Assembly: GCF_004363555.1 (NCBI RefSeq)
Contig: NZ_SNZJ01000022.1
Location: forward strand, 1-64,000
Direction: 5' to 3'
Length of the DNA stretch: 64,000 nt
Source: Halomonas ventosae
GTDB taxonomy: Bacteria > Pseudomonadota > Gammaproteobacteria > Pseudomonadales > Halomonadaceae
Shown here: positions 33,499 to 42,354 of the stretch, piece after piece
Layout: every line of letters begins with the position of its first letter
Numbering within the stretch: the stretch's first letter is position 1
The notes under the pieces: generated by a model
The model's input: only the letters and a program-made list of their open reading frames with translations
What the model was told of the DNA's origin: nothing
Databases searched by the model: none
Position numbers and translations under genes: made by a program

Positions 33499-34422
33499 AT
33501 GATCCGCCAGATCGGAGTGACGATCCTGTTCCTGCTGGGCCTGCTGTCGGCTTCCGCGGCCTCGGCCGGCGGCCAGGTCAGCGAGCAACGCTTCCACTCC
33601 CAGCACCTCGGGCGTGACTACCCCTATACCCTCTACCTGCCCGAGGGCTACGCGGTCAGCCACCAGGCCTACCCGGTGGTCTACCTGCTGCACGGCTCCT
33701 TCGGCAGCGAGCGCGACTGGGTGCAGAGGGGGCGGCTGCGCCGCACCGCCGACCGGCTGATAAGGCTGGGGGTCATCCCCCCGGCCATCATCGTGATGCC
33801 CGGCAACCAGAGCTGGTGGATCGACGGCCACAACGAGCCGGCGCGCTCGGCCTTCCTGCAGGAGCTTGTTCCGCATATCGAGGAGAACTGGCACGTGGTG
33901 CCCGAGCGCGAGTGGCGCGGCGTGGCCGGCCTCTCGGCGGGGGGCTTCGGCGCGGTGAACTTCGCCCTGTCCTATCCCGGCCTCTTCGGTGCCGCCGCCG
34001 CCTTCAGCCCCGCCAGCTACCATCCGCTGCCCCCGGACAACTCCTCCGCCTGGCGCCATCCCGCCTTCATCAGGGACGGCGAGTTCGACACCGCCCTATG
34101 GGAGCGCACCAACTACACGGCCCACCTTGACGGCTACCTCTCCCAGGAGCTCGTCGTGCCCCTCTACCTGACCGCCGGCGATCGCGACCGGCTGAATGCC
34201 GTTCACCATGCCCGGCTGCTCAAGAGTGCACTGGTGCCGCACCAGCTCGGCCAGGTGCACCTGGACGTGCTGCCCGGCGGCCACACCTGGCGGGTTTGGC
34301 GCGCCAGCCTGCCGCGGGGACTCGACTTCATGTTCCGCCACCTCCAGGGGCCGGTGCCGATCGAGACAGAGGATGCCCGGGTCGAGGACCCCGAACCGAC
34401 CTCGCCGGCGGTTTCCGGCTGA
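33499..34422 (+). CDS. Exported esterase (esterase D/PF00756 type)
   Basis: A 307-residue alpha/beta hydrolase with a signal peptide (VTILFLLGLLSASAASAGG, cleavage near residue 24). YLLHGSFGSERDW supplies the oxyanion region, GLSAGGFGAVNFA the nucleophile elbow with catalytic Ser, and PGGHTWRVWR the catalytic His. Likely periplasmic or secreted; the ester substrate is not known. The start is backed by GGAGG eight bases upstream. The last 30 residues are Pro/Glu-rich. The adjacent divergent membrane acyltransferase may be functionally opposite, by speculation. Confidence 0.85.
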   Translation: MIRQIGVTILFLLGLLSASAASAGGQVSEQRFHSQHLGRDYPYTLYLPEGYAVSHQAYPVVYLLHGSFGSERDWVQRGRLRRTADRLIRLGVIPPAIIVMPGNQSWWIDGHNEPARSAFLQELVPHIEENWHVVPEREWRGVAGLSAGGFGAVNFALSYPGLFGAAAAFSPASYHPLPPDNSSAWRHPAFIRDGEFDTALWERTNYTAHLDGYLSQELVVPLYLTAGDRDRLNAVHHARLLKSALVPHQLGQVHLDVLPGGHTWRVWRASLPRGLDFMFRHLQGPVPIETEDARVEDPEPTSPAVSG

Positions 34423-34531
34423 AGCGCACCAGTTGCGTACCGGCAAGCGCCATCGCCCCGACCGCTGCTGGGCAAGGGCGCCAGCCGTGCCGTAAGGTTC
34501 AGTAACTGTCTCGCCGAAGGATGACGACCCG

Positions 34532-35500
34532 ATGATGCGTACGCTGCTGCTGGAGGCCGATGGCCGTGTGACGAGGGGCGGGGAGGAGCTGATCGCGCGC
34601 TGGCGCGACGAGGCCTCAAGCCGCATCTGGATCGACCTGCAGGGCGAGGGACAGGCGCGCGAGCGGGAGCTGCTCGAGGCCTTCGACTGCCATCCCCTGG
34701 CCATCGACGACGCCCACCGCGAGCGCCACCCGCCCAAGATCGAGGAGTTCGAGACCCATACCCTGGTCCTCTATCGCGGCATCTCCTCCTTCGACGCCGA
34801 GCTCAACTTCGTGCCCCAGCAGATCGCCTTCTTCCTCGGCGAGCGCTTCCTGATCAGCCTGCACCCCGGCCTGGCGCTGAGCATCGACCGCCTGCTGGCC
34901 CACGAGGGCGAGACGCTGCTGCGTCGCTCCCCCGAGCACGTGGCGCTGCGGGTCATGTACGTCTCCGCCGGCTACTACCTGGACAGCCTGCTCGAGTTCG
35001 AGAATGCCCTCAGCGACCTGGAGGACGAGCTGATGGAGGACGGCAGCGATGCCCTGATGCGCCGGGTCATCGCCTACCGCTCGCGGCTGGTGAAGATGCG
35101 TCGAGTGTTCCGCTACCACGTCGGCATCACCCAGGAGCTCACCGCCTATGACTACGAGCACCTGCCCCGCGACAACGAGGACACCCTGCATGCCATCAAC
35201 GACGTCCACGAGCGATTCGAGCGCCTGCACAGCCTGACCCAGATGTACTACGACATCTGTGGCGACCTTATCGATGGCTACATCTCGCTCTCCTCGCACC
35301 AGCTCAATATCACCATGCGAGTGCTCACGGTGATCACCGCGATCTTCGTGCCGCTCACCTTCATCGCCGGCATCTACGGCATGAACTTCGCGCACATGCC
35401 GGAACTCGCCTATCGCTGGGGCTACTTCGTGGTGCTGGGGGTGATGCTCGCCATCGGCCTCGGCCTGCTGTGGCTGTTCCGGCGCAGAAGGTGGCTGTGA
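34532..35500 (+). CDS. corA: CorA-family metal ion transporter
   Basis: A 322-residue CorA-type channel. A long cytoplasmic alpha/beta domain and stalk helix precede two C-terminal membrane helices. The selectivity signature is IYGMNFAHMPEL, with GMN directly after TM1. Mg2+ or Co2+ uptake is expected; ZntB-like proton/zinc transport is an alternative for this size. AAGGA ten bases before the ATG pair at 34532 supports the start. Confidence 0.9.
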   Translation: MMRTLLLEADGRVTRGGEELIARWRDEASSRIWIDLQGEGQARERELLEAFDCHPLAIDDAHRERHPPKIEEFETHTLVLYRGISSFDAELNFVPQQIAFFLGERFLISLHPGLALSIDRLLAHEGETLLRRSPEHVALRVMYVSAGYYLDSLLEFENALSDLEDELMEDGSDALMRRVIAYRSRLVKMRRVFRYHVGITQELTAYDYEHLPRDNEDTLHAINDVHERFERLHSLTQMYYDICGDLIDGYISLSSHQLNITMRVLTVITAIFVPLTFIAGIYGMNFAHMPELAYRWGYFVVLGVMLAIGLGLLWLFRRRRWL

Positions 35501-35595
35501 GACCAGTCGACGTCGCGGCACGTTGACGCGGCGCACTTGGCCCGGGGGAAGCCAGCCTCTAGTCTCGAGGGTCTTTCCCCTTTCCTGGCACCGAC

Positions 35596-36828
35596 ATGCA
35601 CCCACAACGCGCCCGACTGCACAACGAGCTCCACGCCCGGCCCTCGATCTACTTCGAGGAGCCGGCGCACCTCCACCACTACGCCTTCCTGGACGGCGAC
35701 GGCATCGCCGCGGACATCCTCGGCCGGGTCGCCGAGGTGGTCGGCAGGACCCCCGACATCGAGGCGGCCCAGGAGATCCTCGACCTCGGCGACCAGACCC
35801 TGAAGTGGGAGCGCCACACCGAGTTCTTCACCCTGACCCTGCTGGTGCCGAAACCCGCGCAGGGCGAGGCCTGGCCGTCGCCCCCGCCGCTGCTGGCGGA
35901 GATCGCTGCCGAACACAGCCGGGCGCTGATCAGTGCCAGCCTGATCCTGGTGGAAGCCGAAACCGCCTGGGGCGGCGACGCCGAGGCCTACGGCTTTCGC
36001 GACCCCGCCGGTTCCAGCGTGGGCGATGGCGACGCCACCGTGTGGAGCGACTTCCGGCTCACGGCGGCCGGCGTCAATCGCCTGCTGCTGGTCAACCGCG
36101 GCCTCAACGCCTTTCGCCTGGGTCGCATGACCCGGCGGCTGCTGGAGATCGAGACCTACCGCATGATGGCCTCGCTGGCGCTGCCGGTGGCCAAGGAGAT
36201 GAGCCTCGAGCTGCGCGACCACGAGCTCGAGCTCGGCGAGCTCTCGGAGCGCAATACCGAGGACGAGGAGGAGAGCTCCCGGCCCCTGCTGGCGGCCATC
36301 TCCGCGCTCTCGGCCCGGCTCGAGCGCTCCGGTGCCCGCTCGCGCCAGCGCTTCAGCGCCACCGAGGCCTATGCGCGGATCGTCTTCAACCGCATCGAGG
36401 AGCTGCGCGAGGAGCGCCTCGGCGACCGCCCCCGGCTGGGAACCTTCATCCTGCGCCGCTTCCGGCCGACGGTGCACTACTGCGCCGCGATCAACCAGCG
36501 CCAGGAGAGCCTGGCGGAGAGCGTGGCGCGGCTCAACGACCTGCTCAGGACCCGCGCCCAGGTGGAGATCGAGGAGCAGAACTCCGAGATCCTGCAGAGC
36601 CTCAACGAGCGCACCAGCAGCCAGCTGAAGATCCAGAAGGCCGTCGAGGGGCTGTCGATCATCGTCATCAGCTACTACCTCTTCAGCCTGTTCAAGCTGG
36701 GGCTGCAGAGCCTCGGCGCCCTGGGCGTGGCGATCGAGCCCAGCGTCGCCGCCGCCGTGCTGGGGCCGCTGGGGCTGGGCATCATCGGCCTGCTTGCCTG
36801 GCGGATCCAGCGCGTCAAGAATCACTGA
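35596..36828 (+). CDS. DUF3422 family membrane-anchored protein
   Basis: A 410-residue protein starting with the diagnostic RLHNELHARPSIYFEEP and ending in two membrane helices (about 352-402). The long middle part is cytoplasmic and largely helical, with a coiled-coil-like stretch before the anchor (QVEIEEQNSEILQSLNER). Bacterial DUF3422 proteins are uncharacterised; the two-helix C-terminal anchor recalls CorA topology, and the gene follows corA by 95 bases on the same strand. Confidence 0.85.
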   Translation: MHPQRARLHNELHARPSIYFEEPAHLHHYAFLDGDGIAADILGRVAEVVGRTPDIEAAQEILDLGDQTLKWERHTEFFTLTLLVPKPAQGEAWPSPPPLLAEIAAEHSRALISASLILVEAETAWGGDAEAYGFRDPAGSSVGDGDATVWSDFRLTAAGVNRLLLVNRGLNAFRLGRMTRRLLEIETYRMMASLALPVAKEMSLELRDHELELGELSERNTEDEEESSRPLLAAISALSARLERSGARSRQRFSATEAYARIVFNRIEELREERLGDRPRLGTFILRRFRPTVHYCAAINQRQESLAESVARLNDLLRTRAQVEIEEQNSEILQSLNERTSSQLKIQKAVEGLSIIVISYYLFSLFKLGLQSLGALGVAIEPSVAAAVLGPLGLGIIGLLAWRIQRVKNH

Positions 36829-36931
36829 GGACAGGGTCGCTCGATTCCAGCAGGGGCAGGAGGTTGGCACTATGCTGTGGACAGGCCCTTCAAGGCCTGT
36901 CCGTTCACCTTGACCCCTGCGGGAGGTGACC

Positions 36932-37516
36932 ATGCGACTACGCGATGCGGTGCGGGCCGATGCCCGGGACCTGGCCTACCTGATCAACCTGGCGGGGGAA
37001 GGGCTGCCCGAGTACCTCTGGGGGCTGATGGCCGAGGGCGGCGAATCCCCGCTGGAGGTCGGCATGCAACGCGCCGCCAGGCAGGAGGGCGGCTTCAGCT
37101 ACCGCCACGCCAGGGTGTGCATCGACCGGGGTCGGCTGGTGGGGATGATCCTCGCCTATCGGCTGCCGGATGCCAGCGATCCCGAGGAACTGAAGGAGTG
37201 TCCCGCCGTGGTCGAGCCGCTGTTGCGCCTCGAGGCCAGGGTCCCGGGCAGCTGGTACATCAACGCCATCGCTACCCTGCCGGCGGCACGCCGCAAGGGC
37301 ATCGGCCGCCTGATGATGGCCCAGGTGGAGGCCTCGGCGATCGCCGCCGGCTGCGACGAGATCAGCCTGATCGTGGCCTCGGAGAATGGCGTTGCCCGCG
37401 CGTTCTACCGCCGGCTGGGCTATCGCGAGGTGGCGTCCCTGCCGGTGGTTCCCTGGCCCGGCGGCCTGGGTGGGGGCGACTGGCTGTTGATGACCCGGCG
37501 GCTGGAGGGAGGCTAG
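36932..37516 (+). CDS. GNAT-family N-acetyltransferase
   Basis: A 194-residue GNAT protein. The acetyl-CoA motif is LPAARRKGIGRLMMAQVE (about residues 113-130), followed by SLIVASENGVARAFYRRLGY. The N-terminal part (DARDLAYLINLAGEGLPEYLW) matches a subfamily common in gammaproteobacteria; its substrate is unknown. GGGAGG lies five bases before the ATG; an in-frame GTG at 36926 is the only alternative. The end faces the convergent MFS gene 24 bases away. Confidence 0.88.
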   Translation: MRLRDAVRADARDLAYLINLAGEGLPEYLWGLMAEGGESPLEVGMQRAARQEGGFSYRHARVCIDRGRLVGMILAYRLPDASDPEELKECPAVVEPLLRLEARVPGSWYINAIATLPAARRKGIGRLMMAQVEASAIAAGCDEISLIVASENGVARAFYRRLGYREVASLPVVPWPGGLGGGDWLLMTRRLEGG

Positions 37517-37540
37517 GAGCCTGCCGGACTCGACGCGGCG

Positions 37541-38698
37541 CTACCCGCCCGAGGTGCGCGCCACCCTGGCCCGCAGGGCGAACAGCGCCATGGCCAGCAG
37601 GCCCACCAGCGCCATCAGCAGCAGCGGGAAGCTGCGCGTCCCGAGCCCTTCCAGCAGCGGGCCGGCCAGCGAGGGCACCGCCATGGCACCGCTGCCGGCG
37701 GCCAGGAAGATCATCCCGGTGGTGCGCCCGCTCATCGCCATCAGCTGGTTGCTCAGCCCGAACAGAGTAGGAAAGATCGCCGAGGCGGCCAGCCCGAAGA
37801 GCAGCGATACGGCCCCCAGCGGCAGCCAGTCCAGCTGCAGCCCCAGGGCGCTGGCGAGCCCCAGGGTCAGGCACGCGCGCAGCACCCACCAGGGCGAGAA
37901 GCGGCGCAGCAGCGGGATCGCCAGCAGGCGTCCCACCGAGAGCGCCAGCCAGAACAGGGTGGCCAGCATGGCGGCCTCCTCGCCGGGCATGCCGCGCAGG
38001 GTGGCGTAGGCGGTGACCCAGCCGGCGAAGGTGATCTCCATGCCCACGTAGAGGCCGAACATGAACAGGAACAGCCCCAGCCGCCAGGCATCGGCGGGCG
38101 GCACGGGAGTGTCGTCCTCGCGGGCGACCGGTGCCCGGGGGCTCTCCAGGCGGGCCAGCGGCCAGAGCAGCAGCAGCGCATAGAGCGCCACCGCCCAGAA
38201 GGCCCAGGCGAAGTGGCCGGTCAGCGCCAGCACCGCCACCAGCACCAGCGGCACCAGGGTGTTGCCCAGGCCGAAGCAGAAGTGCAGGGCGCTGATCCAG
38301 GGCGGCGAGTCCTTGCCGTGGGCCCAAAGCAGCAGGGTATTGGAACCGGCGTTGGCCGAGACCTCGGCCAGGCCCAGCAGGAAGACGACCCCGGTCAGCA
38401 TCGCCAGCCCCTGGCTGAAGGGCACCAGCACGAGCCCCGCGGCCATCAGCAGCAGCATGGCGGCCACTACCCGGTGGCCCGGGAAGCGGTCCACCAGCCG
38501 CCCCGAGAGCAGCGAGCCGAGCATGTTGCCCAGTGCCCGGGCAGTGAACAGCACCGAGATCTGGCCCATGCTCGAACCGGTCATCGCCGCCAGGTGCGGC
38601 AGCGCCGGCCCGAGCAGGCCGCCGCTCATGCCGATGGCCAGCATGACCAGGAAGTAGCGGTGGGTGACCCGGCGGGCGTGGGGCGTCGAGGCCGGCAT
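37541..38698 (-). CDS. MFS transporter
   Basis: A 385-residue major facilitator with 12 predicted helices. The first-half signature appears as SGRLVDRFPGHRV between helices 2 and 3. The combination of SANAGSNTLLLWAHG and LHFCFGLGNTLVPL resembles the FucP-like sugar branch (FHS), so a sugar or polyol may be the substrate; this is a weak inference. AGGAGG precedes the ATG. The gene stands alone, convergent with the GNAT gene. Confidence 0.87.
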   Translation of the reverse strand: MPASTPHARRVTHRYFLVMLAIGMSGGLLGPALPHLAAMTGSSMGQISVLFTARALGNMLGSLLSGRLVDRFPGHRVVAAMLLLMAAGLVLVPFSQGLAMLTGVVFLLGLAEVSANAGSNTLLLWAHGKDSPPWISALHFCFGLGNTLVPLVLVAVLALTGHFAWAFWAVALYALLLLWPLARLESPRAPVAREDDTPVPPADAWRLGLFLFMFGLYVGMEITFAGWVTAYATLRGMPGEEAAMLATLFWLALSVGRLLAIPLLRRFSPWWVLRACLTLGLASALGLQLDWLPLGAVSLLFGLAASAIFPTLFGLSNQLMAMSGRTTGMIFLAAGSGAMAVPSLAGPLLEGLGTRSFPLLLMALVGLLAMALFALRARVARTSGG

Positions 38699-38828
38699 GT
38701 CCCCTCCTTGGCAGGCGGCAAAGGGCGCGATTGTGCCATCTTTCCCGCCCCGGTGACTCCTCCCTGCCTGCGCCCCGGCATCGACCGTCGGCCTGCGCCA
38801 TCTGCAGCCGGCCGCGCCTCGCTGCCGA

Positions 38829-39023
38829 TCAGGCCTGGGTCGGCTCGGCCTTGCCCTCGTGCGCCAGCCGCTGCCAGATCGCCTCCCGCTCGCTCTCGTC
38901 CATGCGCGCCCAGCGGCCGATCTCGTCCAGGGTGCGCCCGCACCCCTCGCAGTACGTGCCTTCCGGCGTGAGGCGGCAGCGCTTCACGCAGGGGGAGGGG
39001 CGAGGTACGGGAGCATCACTCAT
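38829..39023 (-). CDS. DUF1289 small cysteine protein
   Basis: A 64-residue protein with the DUF1289 core SPCVKRCRLTPEGTYCEGCG: four cysteines in a CxxxC...CxxC arrangement that should bind one metal ion, followed by TLDEIGRWARM. Its function is unknown and it often occurs as a short accessory gene. It overlaps the end of the voltage-sensor-like gene by eight bases and is the last gene of a three-gene minus-strand operon. Confidence 0.88.
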   Translation of the reverse strand: MSDAPVPRPSPCVKRCRLTPEGTYCEGCGRTLDEIGRWARMDESEREAIWQRLAHEGKAEPTQA

Positions 39024-40005
39024 AGCGTTCCCGCCACTGCTGGACGGCGACCTGTTCCTTGAGCATCTCGAGCATGTCGATCAGCACCTGTTCGGTCACC
39101 TGGTCGGTGTGCTTGTCGACCTGCAGCCAGGCATCGAAGCCGCTCTCCGTCATGTGCTCCATCAGGTGGCCGAACTCCGGCGAGCGCATGCCCCTCACGG
39201 CCTCGTCGAGCAGCCGGCAGGCCAGGTCGCGCAGCGTCTCGTCCAGCCCCCTGGCCACCTGGCTGCCCATGGGCAGGCGCTTCAGGCGGCGAATCTCCGG
39301 ACTCTCGGCCAGGGTGCGGCCCACCAGGGCGCCGACGTATCGCATCAGCTCGTCGCGGTTCGCGACATAGGCGGTGTCGGCCATCTCCTCCAGGCGCCGG
39401 GACACCTCGGCGATCAGCTGGTGCTTGCGCGGCAGGATCACGTCGCCGACGACGCGTCGGGAGAGCGAGTCGCTGGCGCGCACCTGCTGCTGCACATTGT
39501 CGAGCAGGCGGATGGCGATGCGGTCGGAGAGCTCCTCCAGCAGGATGTCGTAGTACTTGGCATAGACCCCATACAGGCGCCAGCGGCGGATATCGATCAT
39601 GCCCACCCGCTGCAGGCGATGCAGCAGCGAGATGACGCGCAGCACCCTCAGCAGGCGGAAGCCGCCCAGGGGAATACAGCCCAGCACGTCGTACCAGTGC
39701 ACGAAGGGATAGAAGAACCAGCGATGATAGCGCCGCTCGGCGATGGCCACGGCCCAGCCCAGCAGCACATCGAGCAGGAAGAGGCTGACGAAGGCCAGGT
39801 CGATGGCGATGAAGTTGGCGTGGATGTGCCGGTCGTAGGCGGCGTGCCAGCCCGGGGCCACGGCCTCGAAGGCCGCGTTGAGTGGCGGCAGCAGGTAGAG
39901 GGAGTCGAACAGCAACAGCGCCAGGTTGGCCACCACCAGGGCCAGGATCAGCAGGTCCCAGGCGATGTGCAGGCGCTCCAGGGCCAGGCCGACGGGCCGT
40001 TTCAC
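39016..40005 (-). CDS. Voltage-sensor-like membrane protein without pore domain
   Basis: 329 residues. Four hydrophobic helices span about 14-150. The fourth carries arginines at every third place (FRLLRVLRVISLLHRLQRV), as in the S4 of voltage-gated channels. No pore helix or selectivity filter follows; instead a helical cytoplasmic domain of about 180 residues comes next. It is annotated as ion transporter-like by homology pattern, but conduction is doubtful. The start is a GTG overlapping the DUF3820 stop, so translation is coupled. Confidence 0.75.
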   Translation of the reverse strand: MKRPVGLALERLHIAWDLLILALVVANLALLLFDSLYLLPPLNAAFEAVAPGWHAAYDRHIHANFIAIDLAFVSLFLLDVLLGWAVAIAERRYHRWFFYPFVHWYDVLGCIPLGGFRLLRVLRVISLLHRLQRVGMIDIRRWRLYGVYAKYYDILLEELSDRIAIRLLDNVQQQVRASDSLSRRVVGDVILPRKHQLIAEVSRRLEEMADTAYVANRDELMRYVGALVGRTLAESPEIRRLKRLPMGSQVARGLDETLRDLACRLLDEAVRGMRSPEFGHLMEHMTESGFDAWLQVDKHTDQVTEQVLIDMLEMLKEQVAVQQWRERYE

Positions 40006-40229
40006 CCTCGGCTCCCGGCGGTGGTGCGCAGCGGGTCGAGCAGTTCGCTCAGGCCGTTGTGGTCGATCTCGTGCATCAGGTGCAGCAGCCGGCCGATCTG
40101 GCCCTCGGGAAAGCCCTCCCGGGCGAACCAGTTGAGGTAGGGGCCGGGCAGGTCGGCGATCAGGCAGCCCGCGTGCTTGCCGAAGGGCATGCGCAGGGTG
40201 ACCAGTTTCTCAAGGTCTTCGGGATTCAC
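40002..40229 (-). CDS. DUF3820 family small protein
   Basis: A 75-residue protein with the DUF3820 core MPFGKHAGCLIADLPGPYLNW and a closing EGQIGRLLHLMHEI. The family is conserved in gammaproteobacteria and has no known function; its fold resembles a small putative quorum or nuclease-associated module. The start is a GTG at 40229 with GGAG eight bases upstream. It leads the operon with the voltage-sensor-like and DUF1289 genes and is divergent from the phosphoesterase gene. Confidence 0.8.
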   Translation of the reverse strand: MNPEDLEKLVTLRMPFGKHAGCLIADLPGPYLNWFAREGFPEGQIGRLLHLMHEIDHNGLSELLDPLRTTAGSRG

Positions 40230-40265
40230 TATGCTGGCTCCATGACGGACAGAGGCGACCTTACC

Positions 40266-40748
40266 ATGCCGGATGTGACGCTCGAAGGGCCCATCGGGGT
40301 GATCGCCGATACCCACGGGCTGCTGCGCCCCGAGGCGCTGACGATGCTCCAGGGCTGCGGGCTGATCCTGCATCTCGGCGACGTGGGCAGCAAGGACGAG
40401 GACGCCGCCCTCCTCGAGCGCCTCGCCGCGCTGGCGCCACTGCACACCGTGCGGGGCAACATCGACACCGCGTCCTGGGCCGAGGAGCTGCCGCACACCC
40501 TGGACCTGCGGGTCAACCGCTGGCGGCTGCACCTGGTGCACGACATCGCCGACCTCGACGCGACCATCGACTGCGACGCCGTGCTCCATGGCCACTCCCA
40601 CAAGCCGCGCAACGAATGGCGGGGCGAGCGGCTGCTGTTCAACCCGGGCGCCGCCGGCAAGCGTCGCTTCCGGCTGCCCATCACCCTGGGCAAGCTGTGG
40701 GCGGACGCGCGCGGCCTGCGCGGGGCGATCCTGCACCTGCCGCTGTGA
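40266..40748 (+). CDS. YfcE/MJ0936-type metallophosphoesterase
   Basis: A 160-residue calcineurin-like phosphodiesterase with all metal motifs: IADTHG, LHLGDVG, VRGNIDT (GNxD), LVHD and LHGHSHKP. Members hydrolyse phosphodiesters with Mn2+; the natural substrate is unknown. I chose the ATG at 40266, which has AGAGG ten bases upstream; an ATG at 40242 would add eight residues. Cytosolic, single gene. Confidence 0.88.
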   Translation: MPDVTLEGPIGVIADTHGLLRPEALTMLQGCGLILHLGDVGSKDEDAALLERLAALAPLHTVRGNIDTASWAEELPHTLDLRVNRWRLHLVHDIADLDATIDCDAVLHGHSHKPRNEWRGERLLFNPGAAGKRRFRLPITLGKLWADARGLRGAILHLPL

Positions 40749-40826
40749 CGCGCCACGCCTTGATCCGGCGACACCCCGCCCGCATGCAGCAGGGGTGAAC
40801 CTTCCGACCCAACCCGAGGAGAGCCC

Positions 40827-41459
40827 ATGACGACCCTGGTGATCGGTGCCAACGGCCAGATCGGCCGCCAGTTCTGCGCGTTGGCGCAGGCCGCCGGCGA
40901 GCCCATCAAGGCGATGATCCGCGATGCGGCCCAGCAGCCCTGGTTCGAGGAGCGCGGTATCGAGACGGTGATCGCCGACCTGGAGGGCGACTTCCGCGCC
41001 GCCTTCGACGGCTGCGACCAGGTCGTCTTCACCGCCGGCTCGGGCCCGCATACCGGCCCCGACAAGACCCTTCTGATCGACCTCTACGGGGCCATCCGTG
41101 CCGTGGATATCGCCCGCGAGCGGGGCATCGGGCGCTTCCTGATGGTCAGCGCCATGCGTGCCGAGAACCCCCAGGAGGCGCCGGAGAAGCTGCGTCCCTA
41201 CATGGCCGCCAAGTTCGCCGCCGATGCCCACCTGCGCCTGGCCGGGGTGCCCCACGTGATCCTCAAGCCGGGCCGGCTCACCGACGAGCCCGCCAACGAG
41301 CGCGTGGCCACCTCGCTGGCCGAGACCGGCGGCGAGAACCGGGTCTCGCGGGGCAACGTCGCCCATGCCCTGTTGCACCTGCTCAAGGCCCGGGAGCTGG
41401 TCGACCGCGAGTTCGTGCTGCTCGACGGCGAGCGTGAGATCGGCGAGGCGCTGGCATAG
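40827..41459 (+). CDS. Atypical SDR, NAD(P)H-binding protein
   Basis: A 210-residue extended/atypical short-chain dehydrogenase of the NAD(P)H-binding (YwnB/NmrA-like) group. The nucleotide loop is VIGANGQIGRQF at the start; IADLEGDF and FTAGSG mark the next strands. The Ser of MVSAMRAENP and the YMAAKFAAD segment (Tyr and Lys) stand where the SDR active site lies. Substrate unknown. AGGAG precedes the ATG by nine bases. Confidence 0.87.
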   Translation: MTTLVIGANGQIGRQFCALAQAAGEPIKAMIRDAAQQPWFEERGIETVIADLEGDFRAAFDGCDQVVFTAGSGPHTGPDKTLLIDLYGAIRAVDIARERGIGRFLMVSAMRAENPQEAPEKLRPYMAAKFAADAHLRLAGVPHVILKPGRLTDEPANERVATSLAETGGENRVSRGNVAHALLHLLKARELVDREFVLLDGEREIGEALA

Positions 41460-41493
41460 CGCGGGCAGCGGCCGGCTGACCCGCCCCGTCCCC

Positions 41494-42261
41494 TTACTCC
41501 AGGCGTTGCTCCAGGTCTGCCAGGTAGGCCCGGATGCGCGCCGCGTTGGTGCCCACGTCGCTGGCGCCGAGCCGCGAGGCGGAGCGCATGTCGACCCGCA
41601 CGCCCTCCGGCGTCTCGGTCAGGCGGATCACCACGTCGTCCTTGAAACCGAACCAGGTGGTGGTGGCGGTGGCCTCGAGTCGGGCGTCGCCCACCGTGGC
41701 GATCTCCCAGCCGGCATCGCGCACCTCGGCCTCGACGGCGGCCAGCACCGCGTCGAGGGGCGCGTCGAGCACCAGCGGCTGGATCTCCGGGTAGGCCTCG
41801 CGCTGCTGGCGGGCTGTCGCCTCGCCGGGGTAGTCCACGGCGTTGGGGGCGGCTTCCCTGGCCGCGACCAGGGCCTCGAAGGCGGGCGGGTCCTGCAGGT
41901 CGGTGGTGATGTCGTGGATGGGCGGCACCGCCCTGGCCTGCTGCAGCTGCATCCAGGGCACCGCGACCAGCACCAGGCCGGCCAGTATCACCAACCCACC
42001 GAGCAGCGCCGGCAGGGCGCGGCGGGTGAAGGCGGCGATGATCAGCCCCACCAGGCCCAGCCCGGCGGCGCCGAGGGCAACGAAGGCGCCGTAGCGCAGC
42101 ATGCTGAAGGCATCACCCAGCGCGAGCAGCCCGGTTCGATAGGCCGGCCCCGCGAGGGCCATGGAGAGGGCTGCCAGGATGGCCAGGATGCCCCCCGCCA
42201 GTGCCACCTTGAAGGCCACGCCCGTGCCTCGATGTTCCGATGTCCTGGAGTCAGGTGTCAT
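41494..42261 (-). CDS. DUF1499 membrane protein
   Basis: A 255-residue protein. Three hydrophobic helices span about 17-105, and a DUF1499 domain follows (PPIHDITTDLQDPPAF, then TTWFGFKDDVVIRL and VDMRSASRLGASDVGTN). DUF1499 proteins are widespread and uncharacterised. The ATG at 42261 was preferred because the nine codons upstream are unlike family starts. It is convergent with the SDR gene. Confidence 0.83.
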   Translation of the reverse strand: MTPDSRTSEHRGTGVAFKVALAGGILAILAALSMALAGPAYRTGLLALGDAFSMLRYGAFVALGAAGLGLVGLIIAAFTRRALPALLGGLVILAGLVLVAVPWMQLQQARAVPPIHDITTDLQDPPAFEALVAAREAAPNAVDYPGEATARQQREAYPEIQPLVLDAPLDAVLAAVEAEVRDAGWEIATVGDARLEATATTTWFGFKDDVVIRLTETPEGVRVDMRSASRLGASDVGTNAARIRAYLADLEQRLE

Positions 42262-42354
42262 GCCGCTTCCTTGTGTCGGTCGGCCCATATCGAAGGGTAG
42301 CCCCTCCGTCGGGGAGAAGCGCCCGTCATGACCCGGGGCATGGGCAGAAGGGGG

